DNA of 64,000 nucleotides from Candidatus Melainabacteria bacterium (GCA_005110385.1 DUDT01000004.1:86409-150408), one strand, 5' to 3'; counted from the first letter of the stretch, positions 7,494 to 15,730 are shown. The notes: a model not told the origin generated them from the sequence alone. Made by a program: numbers and translations.

Positions 7494-8914
7494 TCCTGTT
7501 CTTGTTTTATTGCGTCTTCAATTATCTTGTTAATTGCCTGTTGTTTTTCTTCTATTTGTCTGTCAATTACTTTTTGCTCGTCAAGTTGTGTTTTGATTTT
7601 TTCAACTATTTCAGCTTGTTTGGTTTCGTCCCAATCAGGAATTGGAAATTCCTTTATTTGGCTTGGAAAAATGTTGGTATTGTTGCCAAGTCCTTTTTTG
7701 TGAGTGTAAACCAAATACTGAAAAAAGTCGCTACGCATATAGTAGTAAGCACACAAAGGGTCAAAACCTGTAAGTCTTATTCTTTGTGTGAAGTCTGCAA
7801 AAATTCCGTTGATGTCTTCGTCTTCAATTAGAGCAACTTTTCCAATTGTTCCTTCGCCTGAACGTGCTAAAAGTATGTCGCCTTTTTTGACTGTCTTGTT
7901 TAGGTTGCTTGCTGAATAACTTTCAGATACCTTTTTGCAGTCTTCGGGGTCAAATGCCCACGTTTTGATGTTGGACATTGCGATGTAAAAATATTCCCCG
8001 TCTTCGTCATAGTCGCTTGGGGAAACACTTTTGCCTAAAACGATATTATCGGAAATGTAATCTTTAATTTTTTTGTTTGTCTTGCTTTCTAAGAACGATT
8101 GGATATAAGCTCCTGCTTTATTGTGAAAGCGAATACCCATTCGGCAATCAATGTTGTTTGCAAATTTTGAAATACTTGATGTGTAGGCTTTTTCTTTCTT
8201 AATGGATTCAAACGCTGACCAATCAAATACTAATGCTTCCCCAAAAACTTGATTAATGATGTTTAAAGTCTGTTTTTTTGTCGTCTTTAAATTTGAAATT
8301 TCTTGTTTTAAAGGATTTATTTTTTCAAGTAGTTCTAATTGTGAGTTAACAAGAGCATCTACAATTGCTTTTGGAAAACGAATAGTTTTTAAATCATCTT
8401 CTTTTAAAGTTGGGTATCCTTTCCCTTGTCTTGATACAGCATTTATTTGATTGATAAATTTTGTTCTTAGAACTAAAAAGAAAAGTTCAGAATTTATTCT
8501 TGGTCTTATTTGAATAAATGCTTTGGTGAAATAAGTGTCTTCATTCTCAATCAGAACGTTTTTATTTAGGTATGGTCTAATTTTAGAAATTAATACATCA
8601 CCTGATAAGGGTTTGATAATGTCGCCTTTTTCTATTTTTTTAAATAAACTTTCATTTTCTTCCTGTCTTTCATCAAATGACAATTCTACAGGTTCAACTT
8701 CTCCCAATTTATTCACGTTGCCAATTTCAGCATATAGAAATTTATCGAATGTTGAAATATCAATGCTTTGAAAAGAAACGAAATCAAATAACTGTCGATA
8801 AGAGTAAAAGTCTTTATTGCTCGTTTCAAAAGACGAAATATACTTGTAATCGTATCTCAAACTTTCTTCTGAGCGGAAATCAGAAAGTTTCTTTTTTTGA
8901 ATATTTACTCCCAT
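7490..8914 (-). CDS. Restriction-modification specificity subunit (HsdS-like)
   Basis: The 474-residue protein has the two-repeat layout of type I specificity subunits. Target recognition domain 1 is at about residues 30-185, followed by the helical spacer LLEKINPLKQEISNLKTTKKQTL. Domain 2 is at about 250-430 (KGDILLARSGEGTIGKVAL), followed by the second spacer EIVEKIKTQLDEQKVIDRQIEEKQQ. Each domain would read half of a bipartite DNA site. Its start overlaps the end of the nuclease-methylase gene by 10 bp, so the two are coupled. It converges with the replication gene with a 4-bp overlap. Confidence 0.85.
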   Translation of the reverse strand: MGVNIQKKKLSDFRSEESLRYDYKYISSFETSNKDFYSYRQLFDFVSFQSIDISTFDKFLYAEIGNVNKLGEVEPVELSFDERQEENESLFKKIEKGDIIKPLSGDVLISKIRPYLNKNVLIENEDTYFTKAFIQIRPRINSELFFLVLRTKFINQINAVSRQGKGYPTLKEDDLKTIRFPKAIVDALVNSQLELLEKINPLKQEISNLKTTKKQTLNIINQVFGEALVFDWSAFESIKKEKAYTSSISKFANNIDCRMGIRFHNKAGAYIQSFLESKTNKKIKDYISDNIVLGKSVSPSDYDEDGEYFYIAMSNIKTWAFDPEDCKKVSESYSASNLNKTVKKGDILLARSGEGTIGKVALIEDEDINGIFADFTQRIRLTGFDPLCAYYYMRSDFFQYLVYTHKKGLGNNTNIFPSQIKEFPIPDWDETKQAEIVEKIKTQLDEQKVIDRQIEEKQQAINKIIEDAIKQEQD

Positions 8915-11697
8915 ACTACGTCTTTTCTTATGTTGTCTAATATGGTTTGTAATTCAGAAGTGCGAAGCACAATGTCGTCACTTTTGTATCTTGAAAGCAC
9001 GCCATTTTTAAAATGGTTGATTAGTTCGGTATCTGTTCTTTCGGTAAATTCTGATTTTAGGCTGTCGCTTTCATAATACTTTTTGAAAATCTCTAACACT
9101 TGGGCTTTTTCAGTTTCAACCTGTTCAATTTTCAAGTTTTGATTTTCAATATCAGCCGTTAGTTTTTCAGATTTCTTTTTAAGTGCTTCGGTTTCTTTAC
9201 CGTCTAATTTCTTATTGACTGTTTCCAATTTCGTTTTCATTTCTGCCAATTGCTCTTTCAAAATCTTAATGTCTTGGTCGTAATCTTCCAAGATTTGTTT
9301 TGTCTCAATTGTGTTTGGTGCATATTCAATATCGTAAAGCTCGTTGGGCATTGGATTTTCGCCTCGTTTGGTTCGTTTGTAGCCAACATTTTCGGCTTCT
9401 GCCATAAAAATATCGTAGTCTATTTCCTTGGCTACTTCACCAAATACCCACCAAGCATTATAAAAGCCAAATACATTGGTTTCCTTTTCAAATTTTGAAA
9501 GGCTGTTAATTTCTTCGCTGTATTTGGTTAATAGTTCTTTTGGGTTGAGTGCTTCGTCTTCGGGTGTAATGTAGTCTTTCAAGAAGCGTTTAATGTTCTC
9601 TTTAATGTGTTTTAAATCTTCTTTTTCAATGATTTCAACGGCTTCTCTATCTTCTTTCTTCAAAAGTTCCTTTAGGTCGGTAGAGAGTTCTTTTACCCAA
9701 GCAAATTTTTTGCTGAGTTTGGCTTGATTTACAAAATAGTCGTGATAGCGAGTTACACGAGTTTTAAGTTTTGCCCATTTTTTTCCGTATTGGTCCCAAA
9801 GCTCGTTCCATTGCTCAACTTGTTTTTTGGTTTTCTTTTGAGCAAATAGCAAACTTGTTTTGGTTGAAGTGTAAGGCTCAAATGTTACCTGCGGTAAACT
9901 AACGATTGCTTTTACATTGAAATACTTGAACAGAAATAAGCGAATGTATTTGTTTTCGGTGGTGTCAAAAACGCTTTCAGGCAAAACAACACCCAAACGA
10001 CCGCCTTCTTTTAAAAGCTGGTAATATCGTTCAATAAATAAGTTTTCAGAATTATTTTTGTCGCCAAACACAAAAGTACTTTTTACTTCTCGTTGTGTTT
10101 GTGTGTCCAAATCAACGCTAAAAGGTGGGTTACTTATCACAATGTCAAATTTTGCATTTACTTCTTTATCGTTATAAAGCGTTTCGGGGTTTGCTGTTTC
10201 TAAATAGTTGGGTGATGTTTCTTTTACATAGAAACGGAAAGGTGACAAACCGTCTTTTACAAAAATGTTTGTTGAGCCGTCACCATGCAAAATCATATTT
10301 ACTTTGGAAGCTGTGCCTAAGTCAAAGTTGATTTCAGAGGCATAGAGATATTCTTTTGCCCATTTGTTCTCGGCGTAATCAGGCGTGAAAAGTTCTTCGT
10401 AACGCTGTTTGATTTGTCGGCTTGATTTGAGTTTATCTTTTTGTTTGTATTTAACTTCTTTGGTGATGAGCTTCATTGCTTCAACTAAATAGGTTCCACT
10501 TCCTGCCGAGGGGTCAATGATGAGCGGTAATTCTCGGTCGTTGTTCAGTCGGTCAATTGCTAACTTGTCAAGTTGTAAAGCGTAAAGTAAAAAGTTTACG
10601 ATTGGGGTAGGGGTGAAAAACTGTCCTTTGTGTTGTTTGAAACCATCTCTTGTAATGCTTTCAAAGAAATCTCCCAAAATGTCTTTTCCGTCTAACGAAC
10701 TACGACCTTCCAAAAATGAAAAGTTCTCTAAGGATTGAACGGTATAAATGAGCTTGTTTAGTGGAAACTTATTTTGGTTAATGATGTTGTCCTCATCAAT
10801 TTTTTTCTGTTCCGAAACATTGAGCTGGTCTTTTAAGGCTCTTTTGTAAAGTTGGTTTATTCGGTCGTAAACCTTTTCAGATGCTTCAATATGGCTTCCA
10901 TACTGGTAAATCTGAAAATCGTATTCTTCTCCGTCTTGCTTTTCATATTCGTCTTGAATTTTTGCAAGAATGATTTTTACAAGTGAGTAGAAAATTTCAC
11001 TGTCGTTAGTTCCGCCACCGCCCCAAAGCACATTGTGTAAGTTTCTGCCCAAACCTTCAATTTCTTCACGATTGATTTTGCTTCTTAAATCGTGTTTTTC
11101 ATCTCCTTTGAATAGTGGCTGTTTCTTGGGTTCACCGTAACTTGCGGTTAATTCAATTCCAATGGAAATAAAACCGTCATTTTCCCAATCAGTGTAGTTT
11201 CTGTACTTCTCAAAATCAATGATAATTGCTTTGTCTAAAATCCCTTCATCTTGTAGATCGGCTGTATAGTAAACCAAATATTTTACTTTGGTCTTATAGT
11301 CTTTTTCTTCGGCTGCTGCCAATGAGAAAAGTTGCCCTTCAATTTCTTCTTTGTCTTTCTCGAACTTGTCTGGTGCTTTGGCTTCTATGAAAAAGAAGGG
11401 ATTGCCTTTATCGTCTTTAACAATGATGTCAATACGTGGTGTTAATTTTCCGTGTCCTGCTTTTATCGAATATTCTTTTTCAATTTCAATGTTTTCGGGT
11501 TTGTAGTCAAGTTCATTGACTAAGTGGTCAATGAGAAATGCTCTTACAATTTCTTCGTCACCTGTCAAGGATTTTAAAACTCTGTTCTGCTTTATTTTCT
11601 CGGAATACTGAACAGTCGCTTTGTCAATGTTGATTTTGGCAACACTATTTTTCTGTTTGTGCAGGTTCTGTTCAATATTTTGTTTCCAATCTTTCAT
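8905..11697 (-). CDS. Fused restriction nuclease and N6-adenine methylase (BcgI-like RM subunit)
   Basis: A 930-residue protein. Residues about 40-200 form an HsdR N-terminal nuclease domain with the PD-D/ExK residues Asp90, Glu105 and Lys107 (PRIDIIVKD and FFFIEAKAP). A class of type I-like methylase follows, with helical HsdM N-terminus, SAM motif DPSAGSGTYL near residue 395 and catalytic NPPF near 522. A long coiled coil occupies about 810-870. No DEAD-box translocase is present, so with the separate specificity subunit this matches type IIB/IIG enzymes such as BcgI rather than classical type I. Word composition differs visibly from the host genes, suggesting cargo from another lineage. 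Confidence 0.8.
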   Translation of the reverse strand: MKDWKQNIEQNLHKQKNSVAKINIDKATVQYSEKIKQNRVLKSLTGDEEIVRAFLIDHLVNELDYKPENIEIEKEYSIKAGHGKLTPRIDIIVKDDKGNPFFFIEAKAPDKFEKDKEEIEGQLFSLAAAEEKDYKTKVKYLVYYTADLQDEGILDKAIIIDFEKYRNYTDWENDGFISIGIELTASYGEPKKQPLFKGDEKHDLRSKINREEIEGLGRNLHNVLWGGGGTNDSEIFYSLVKIILAKIQDEYEKQDGEEYDFQIYQYGSHIEASEKVYDRINQLYKRALKDQLNVSEQKKIDEDNIINQNKFPLNKLIYTVQSLENFSFLEGRSSLDGKDILGDFFESITRDGFKQHKGQFFTPTPIVNFLLYALQLDKLAIDRLNNDRELPLIIDPSAGSGTYLVEAMKLITKEVKYKQKDKLKSSRQIKQRYEELFTPDYAENKWAKEYLYASEINFDLGTASKVNMILHGDGSTNIFVKDGLSPFRFYVKETSPNYLETANPETLYNDKEVNAKFDIVISNPPFSVDLDTQTQREVKSTFVFGDKNNSENLFIERYYQLLKEGGRLGVVLPESVFDTTENKYIRLFLFKYFNVKAIVSLPQVTFEPYTSTKTSLLFAQKKTKKQVEQWNELWDQYGKKWAKLKTRVTRYHDYFVNQAKLSKKFAWVKELSTDLKELLKKEDREAVEIIEKEDLKHIKENIKRFLKDYITPEDEALNPKELLTKYSEEINSLSKFEKETNVFGFYNAWWVFGEVAKEIDYDIFMAEAENVGYKRTKRGENPMPNELYDIEYAPNTIETKQILEDYDQDIKILKEQLAEMKTKLETVNKKLDGKETEALKKKSEKLTADIENQNLKIEQVETEKAQVLEIFKKYYESDSLKSEFTERTDTELINHFKNGVLSRYKSDDIVLRTSELQTILDNIRKDVVWE

Positions 11698-12005
11698 ATT
11701 GGCTCCCCATTGATAAAATATACCAGTAATTGAAAGAGAAAAGGTTAGTAGGATTGAAAAATAACAAGCTAAGCTAATCTCGGATTAGGTTTCAGGGATA
11801 AAGGATTGACACCTAATAATTTTCAAATTTTGTAAATCTCGTGAATACTAAATCTATCATTTTCCTGTAAATCTAAACTTTCTGCGTAATCCCCTTTAAA
11901 CCTAATTAAGCCGCATAAGGCATTCCCCACCCTACTCCCGTAGATTTAAAATCTGAAATTCTCTATAAACTTGGTCTTCAGAAGGATAAGCATTCTCGTT
12001 CATTC
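11698..12005. other. Intergenic stretch upstream of the RM genes
   Basis: About 300 bp without an open frame of note. It must carry the promoter for the leftward nuclease-methylase gene and the end of the AbiEii gene. No strong hairpin with U-tract, repeat or RNA gene was found by eye. Confidence 0.5.
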
Positions 12006-12860
12006 TCACACCACTTCGTTTGAAACAAAAAGCCAGTCTAGTAAAAGATTATACTCCACTAGATAAATCTCTATATCTGGTAAATCCCTAAGCTGATGCT
12101 TAAGCATATTATTCCAAGCACTTTTCAGCTCAGCTACTTTCTCTATGTTAGTCATGAGTCCTTTATCAGGCAGCCCAACGCCTTTAAATTCACACTTTTT
12201 AGCTAGCACTCGCTTTAGCTCAGTAGGAGCGGGAAGTAAATCTTTTCTTTTATAGATTTCTATGACATCATATAAATCACGAGGCAAGGACCTTTCTACA
12301 GTGGCTCTCAGCTTTTCTGCAAAGATCTCTAAATACGAGTATGAATGTATATAGAATAAGCTTTCTTCTAGATCAGTGTAAGTATGATGAACTATGGATC
12401 TTACAGGCTTATCTATTAAAGCTTCATCTACAGTGAGATCTAGCTTAATTCTTGGTAAGCTACCAAGCCTGCGAATTGGTCCATGATAGCTAAGTTTGCC
12501 TTTAATTGAGACTGTGTTTCGTATGGTTTCACGTTCTTTAAAGTTTATATCCTCTAGTGGCAGTTCTACGCCACTATTGTCATAAACCCATTCAGAAAGG
12601 CTTTTAAATTTTTCTTCAAGGAATTTAGTATCTAGGTGAGCCTTGTTCATGAGTGTAAAATCTAGATCCTCTGAGAATCTATAATCTTTAAAGAAACATT
12701 TCTTAAGGCAAGTACCACCTTTAAAAATCCAGTTATCTTTTAATTCAGAATCGTGATTAATAGCTGCTAATACCCAGCCAAGTACATAATCTTTCTCTAT
12801 CACATCTAGGCTTAAACCCAGTCTCACAGAAGAATCACTAATTTCATTTTTAGTTATCAC
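12006..12860 (-). CDS. abiEii: AbiEii-type nucleotidyltransferase toxin
   Basis: The 284-residue protein has the nucleotidyltransferase signature of the AbiEii/DUF1814 family: WIFKGGTCLKKC followed by YRFSEDLDFTL, and a further ESLFYIHSYSYLEIFAEKLRA region. In the family these toxins stop growth of phage-infected cells; related members modify tRNA with nucleotides. Its start overlaps the end of the antitoxin gene by 4 bp, the standard antitoxin-first arrangement. It belongs to the defence cargo of the integrative element. Confidence 0.85.
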   Translation of the reverse strand: MITKNEISDSSVRLGLSLDVIEKDYVLGWVLAAINHDSELKDNWIFKGGTCLKKCFFKDYRFSEDLDFTLMNKAHLDTKFLEEKFKSLSEWVYDNSGVELPLEDINFKERETIRNTVSIKGKLSYHGPIRRLGSLPRIKLDLTVDEALIDKPVRSIVHHTYTDLEESLFYIHSYSYLEIFAEKLRATVERSLPRDLYDVIEIYKRKDLLPAPTELKRVLAKKCEFKGVGLPDKGLMTNIEKVAELKSAWNNMLKHQLRDLPDIEIYLVEYNLLLDWLFVSNEVV

Positions 12861-13666
12861 AGATTCATATCCTTAACCCAGCCCTTAGAAACCCACAAAC
12901 GCCATTTACTCACTAACTGATCTTTAGGTAAATCAGTATCTAATTTAGAATAGCCTGCACTTAAATTCTTGTAAGCTACCTCTATAATAGCTTTCTCCTG
13001 CGGGGAAATTCTTTCTGTAATAAAACCTAGCCGCTTAAAAACCACTCCCTTATTAAACCTTAGAGCATAATCTATTAATAGATCTATATTTTTATGCTTA
13101 GAGTTTAAATAGTTTTTATAAAACTCCGTCACCTGCTTAATTCCACCGAAATAAGAGGGCTTGTAAAACATATCTATAACTGTTTTACTAGGATCTGAGA
13201 TCTGTACCTTACTCTGTCCCTGCCATATAGTCTTAGTGCCGAAGATCATAGATTCTTGTACTGTGTGCAGAAGGTATTTAGTGCCGTTAAGCTCATACTC
13301 TTGCTGATTTTGCTGTTTACTAGTAAAGACCTGCACTGTATTAAATATCTGCTCTGTAAAATCCCAGTATTCGCAAGCCGTCCAGCCAGCAATATAGCAA
13401 GGTTTCCATAGCTTACTTGCGACAGCCCAAGGATGTTCTAAAGGTGGGGACTCTAATCTAGACGATAGATCTACAGGAACATAGTAACCTCGCTTAATCC
13501 TAGACAGCCAGCCTTGTTTGCGAAAGCTATATAAAGTCATTCTAGCTTTCTCTCTAGATACCCTCCAAGCACTGACAGCAGTATCTACGCTGATAAGCTC
13601 GGTAGAAGAGCTTAGTAATTGAGCTAGCTTAGTTTTTAATTTTGATTCTAGGTTTAGAGAATTCAT
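12857..13666 (-). CDS. abiEi: AbiEi antitoxin and autorepressor
   Basis: A 269-residue protein with an N-terminal winged helix (SVDTAVSAWRVSREKARMTLYSFRK in part, then GWLSRIKRGYYVPVD) and the AbiEi core (EHPWAVASKLWKPCYIAGW, ISDPSKTVIDMF). AbiEi proteins neutralise AbiEii without stable contact (type IV) and repress their own promoter by binding inverted repeats. A 6-5-6 palindrome about 65 bp upstream of the start fits that. The gene overlaps the toxin gene by 4 bp. Confidence 0.85.
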   Translation of the reverse strand: MNSLNLESKLKTKLAQLLSSSTELISVDTAVSAWRVSREKARMTLYSFRKQGWLSRIKRGYYVPVDLSSRLESPPLEHPWAVASKLWKPCYIAGWTACEYWDFTEQIFNTVQVFTSKQQNQQEYELNGTKYLLHTVQESMIFGTKTIWQGQSKVQISDPSKTVIDMFYKPSYFGGIKQVTEFYKNYLNSKHKNIDLLIDYALRFNKGVVFKRLGFITERISPQEKAIIEVAYKNLSAGYSKLDTDLPKDQLVSKWRLWVSKGWVKDMNL

Positions 13667-13731
13667 TTTATATTTTATAGCTAGATATTTTATTTGAAAT
13701 AAATTAACTATATAAATAATATACCACTTAG

Positions 13732-13748
13732 CTGTATTTTATATACAG
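13732..13748. promoter_or_regulatory. Palindrome upstream of abiE, possible AbiEi operator
   Basis: CTGTAT-TTTAT-ATACAG is a perfect 6-5-6 inverted repeat in the AT-rich region 66-82 bp ahead of the abiEi start. AbiEi proteins are known to bind inverted repeats at their own promoter; the link here is inferred from position. Confidence 0.45.
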
Positions 13749-13802
13749 TTAATCCCTATTTACTTGATTAGCTTTGTATAAAATATAGTAATTTTACTAT
13801 GA

Positions 13803-13826
13803 GTGACAGGGTGACAGCAGTGACAG
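13803..13826 (+). repeat. Three GTGACAG heptamers, iteron-like
   Basis: GTGACAG occurs at 13803, 13811 and 13820 in the 220-bp gap between the abiE genes and a small coiled-coil gene. The same heptamer, inverted, is repeated three times in the replication gene. This gap is the best candidate for an origin in the element. Nothing else was seen in it besides the abiE palindrome. Confidence 0.4.
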
Positions 13827-13886
13827 GACTTTTCATATTATTATTTCTGAGATTTCTCCGCTACTCTAAAATACTTTAGACTTTTA

Positions 13887-14132
13887 TCATTTCTTCTGAG
13901 CTTTATCTATCTTATTCAGACCATAACAAGCCTTTCTGATTCTGTTTAACTGTGTTTTTAGTCCTCTAGCACCTTCATACTTACTCAGTTCTGTAAAAAG
14001 AAGGCTTAGTTTAGTTTCTAACTCTTTTTTCTGAGCTATCACCGTATTAATAAAAGCTCTATCTGATTTACTTTGACGCTCTGCCTTTGCTAACTGAGTT
14101 CTAAGGTTTTTAATCTCTAAAGACTGCTCCAT
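13887..14132 (-). CDS. Small coiled-coil hypothetical protein
   Basis: An 81-residue, highly charged, basic protein with heptad-like spacing throughout (LEIKNLRTQLAKAERQ, then ELETKLSLLFTELSKYE). It is predicted to be all helical, with a Lys-rich tail (KIDKAQKK). The family is not recognised. It lies between the right-end recombinase and the abiE genes on the same strand and could be a small DNA-binding or regulatory protein of the element. Length and lack of motifs keep confidence moderate. Confidence 0.5.
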   Translation of the reverse strand: MEQSLEIKNLRTQLAKAERQSKSDRAFINTVIAQKKELETKLSLLFTELSKYEGARGLKTQLNRIRKACYGLNKIDKAQKK

Positions 14133-14278
14133 GACTATATTTTAGCCTGTTTTTTGATTAAAACAAGGATATTGCTTCCTAATCAGAATCTATACTAATA
14201 GATGTCTACTATTTTTTGATTTTTCTGAGCTGGGGCTTTCTCTGCGTGGCGAGGATTAAAGATAACCGCTATAAACTT

Positions 14279-15394
14279 TCACCACTCCCTCATAGCAGCT
14301 ACAACCTCATCCTCTGTAGTCATAATGTAGCTTTGAGTAGTACCTAAATCAGCATGCCCTAAAGCTATTCTCAAATGATTTAAAGGTTTACCTCTATTAG
14401 AGCTAAATGTAGCGAATGTTCTTCTAAGCCCATGAGCAGTAAACTCTATACCGCAGCTTTTAGATAGCCTGTGAAATTTTCTAATCAATACATCTCTTAC
14501 TAGTGGCGTACCATGAGCATTTGTAAAAAAAGAATCATTCTCTGAGGGATTAGCTTTTAACCTTAATTCGAGATAAAGCGATAGAGCTTTTATTAGCTCT
14601 TGGTTTATACCTACTTTTCTGTTTTTATTTCCCTTACCTAGCCACACTGAGACTATACCTTGATTAAGATCTACATCAACCATCTTTAGATTAGCTACTT
14701 CACTTGCTCTAAGCCCAGTATTTACTATGAAAATTAATAGTGCTTTAGTGAGAGCCTTGTTGTATCGAGGCATAGGAGAGGTATCTAGATGAGCTAAGAT
14801 CATTTCATATTGAGTTGGATTAAGTACTGTTCTTTTAGCAGGGAATACTCTTTTAGGTTTTAACTTTTTTAGTTCTAGCTTTTCAGCTTCAGTAAAGAGT
14901 TTCTTCTCTATTAAGTATTTAGAAAAGCTTAGGACTGAATCATAAATTTTAGCTTTAGTGCTAAAGCTCTTAGGATCATAAGAGCCTAAAACCTCTCTTA
15001 GATTATTTACTGAAATTATTGGTTTAGTGTAATGCTGTCCTAGACCTTTAATATATAGATGAAAATAGTATTCATAAATTTCTAGCGTTCTTGGACCTAT
15101 AGGTCTGCCATTCAGCTTTCCAGTTTTACACCAGTCAAGCCATTCTATAGACATGCTTTCTAGATCACTTTTAGTTAGATCTAAATCCTTTTCTATCTTT
15201 TTGATTAGCTTTCCAGAACCTCTATAGTATTTATTTTTCCATTCTTGATAATCTGAGATTCTAACTGAATATGTTCTTATTCCAGAGAAGCTTTTAATAG
15301 CTGGAATGAAACCTTCTTTGCAGTATTTTTGAATAGTTCTTTCAGCGATTTTAAGATCTTTAGATATTTCATTGATAGTGATATACTCGTGCAT
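14279..15394 (-). CDS. Tyrosine recombinase with N-terminal excisionase-like HTH
   Basis: The 371-residue protein begins with a MerR/Xis-type helix-turn-helix (ITINEISKDLKIAERTIQKY, residues about 4-55). A core-binding domain (about 70-190) and a tyrosine recombinase catalytic domain follow, with TGLRASE, GKGNKNRK, HGLRR, LGHADLG and the nucleophile Tyr in TTQSYI. All catalytic residues appear present. The HTH resembles separate excisionases (HTH_17), so this may be a natural Xis-Int fusion. It reads inward from the right end, and its promoter region overlaps the right 21-bp inverted repeat. Its catalytic domain is related to the split recombinase at the left end (LRASEVANLK versus FRASEIINLE). 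Confidence 0.9.
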   Translation of the reverse strand: MHEYITINEISKDLKIAERTIQKYCKEGFIPAIKSFSGIRTYSVRISDYQEWKNKYYRGSGKLIKKIEKDLDLTKSDLESMSIEWLDWCKTGKLNGRPIGPRTLEIYEYYFHLYIKGLGQHYTKPIISVNNLREVLGSYDPKSFSTKAKIYDSVLSFSKYLIEKKLFTEAEKLELKKLKPKRVFPAKRTVLNPTQYEMILAHLDTSPMPRYNKALTKALLIFIVNTGLRASEVANLKMVDVDLNQGIVSVWLGKGNKNRKVGINQELIKALSLYLELRLKANPSENDSFFTNAHGTPLVRDVLIRKFHRLSKSCGIEFTAHGLRRTFATFSSNRGKPLNHLRIALGHADLGTTQSYIMTTEDEVVAAMREW

Positions 15395-15415
15395 AAGGAC
15401 TCCTTTTAGTTAGGT

Positions 15416-15436
15416 GTCCCGCACGGACCGTCTGGT
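15416..15436 (-). repeat. Terminal inverted repeat, right
   Basis: Reverse complement of the left repeat at 3685-3705, 20 of 21 positions. It lies 22 bp upstream of the recombinase start and 63 bp inside the right att repeat, so it could serve both as a recombination site and as an operator. Confidence 0.75.
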
Positions 15437-15463
15437 CATCGAAATTTTTCAAGTCTTAAAATT

Positions 15464-15490
15464 TAAAACCCTTTTCCTGAGTGGGTTTTA
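15464..15490. other. Hairpin TAAAACCC/GGGTTTTA near the right end
   Basis: A perfect 8-bp stem with an 11-base loop, ten bases before the right att repeat. It lacks a clear U-tract beyond the stem, so a terminator role is uncertain. It may insulate the element from the neighbouring tRNA region. Confidence 0.35.
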
Positions 15491-15499
15491 GCATGGCGC

Positions 15500-15546
15500 C
15501 TGTTAACCGATCGGTCACTGGTTCGAATCCAGTCTTGGGAGCCATT
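15500..15546 (+). repeat. Right attachment site (tRNA-Asn 3' half, copy 2)
   Basis: Identical over 47 bp to 3613-3659. Sequence 5' of it does not extend the tRNA (no D arm or acceptor 5' strand), so it is not a working tRNA gene. It is followed by a rho-independent terminator, as a tRNA 3' end would be. Confidence 0.9.
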
Positions 15547-15553
15547 AAAAAAT

Positions 15554-15589
15554 AAAAAGCCTGCCCTTGTGGTGGGCTTTTTATTTTTA
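15554..15589 (+). terminator. Rho-independent terminator after tRNA fragment 2
   Basis: The stem AAAAAGCC with GGCTTTTT is extended inward by further pairs and is followed by TATTTTT. It lies 8 bp after the tRNA-Asn fragment and probably once terminated a tRNA-Asn transcript. Confidence 0.7.
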
Positions 15590-15612
15590 ATTCCTAAAAT
15601 GTATCCAACTAA

Positions 15613-15656
15613 GTGACCGATCGGTTAACGATACAACAAAAAATTCGATCGGTCAC
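15613..15656. repeat. Inverted tRNA-Asn anticodon-region fragments
   Basis: Bases 15613-15629 (GTGACCGATCGGTTAAC) are the exact reverse complement of 3615-3631, the anticodon, 3' anticodon stem and variable region of the tRNA. Bases 15646-15656 (CGATCGGTCAC) repeat part of it in forward orientation, making an 11-bp inverted pair. This is inside the 145-bp gap between tRNA fragments 2 and 3. Confidence 0.75.
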
Positions 15657-15691
15657 GAAATGCAGACTAGAAGACTAAGCTGCGATTGGGT

Positions 15692-15728
15692 TCACTGGTT
15701 CGAATCCAGTCTTGGGAGCCATTAAAAA
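15692..15728 (+). repeat. tRNA-Asn 3' fragment, copy 3
   Basis: 37 bp identical to 15515-15551: T arm, acceptor 3' strand, CCA and ATTAAAAA. It starts just after the variable loop and does not extend to the anticodon. A different terminator follows it. It marks another att-like junction. Confidence 0.85.
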
Positions 15729-15730
15729 CT

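Larger units (their letters stand above)
3613..15546. mobile_element. Integrative element in tRNA-Asn (11.9 kb)
   Basis: The element lies between two identical 47-bp copies of the tRNA-Asn 3' half and has a 21-bp inverted repeat (20/21) just inside each end. It carries a split tyrosine recombinase, a primase/SF3-helicase-like protein, a nuclease-methylase with specificity subunit, an AbiE pair, a small coiled-coil protein and a second tyrosine recombinase with an HTH domain. Left genes read right and the rest read left, so both recombinases face inward. No structural phage, relaxase or type IV secretion genes are present. It resembles a phage satellite or integrative plasmid with defence cargo. 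Confidence 0.85.

Noticed and set aside
8905..11697. Classical type I R subunit
   Set aside because: The protein has the nuclease domain and a methylase but no DEAD-box translocase motifs, and no separate HsdR is nearby.
3613..15546. A complete prophage or conjugative element
   Set aside because: No capsid, terminase, tail, relaxase or type IV secretion genes are visible.
15500..15728. Second and third tRNA-Asn genes
   Set aside because: Only the 3' halves are present; no 5' acceptor strand or D arm precedes them.
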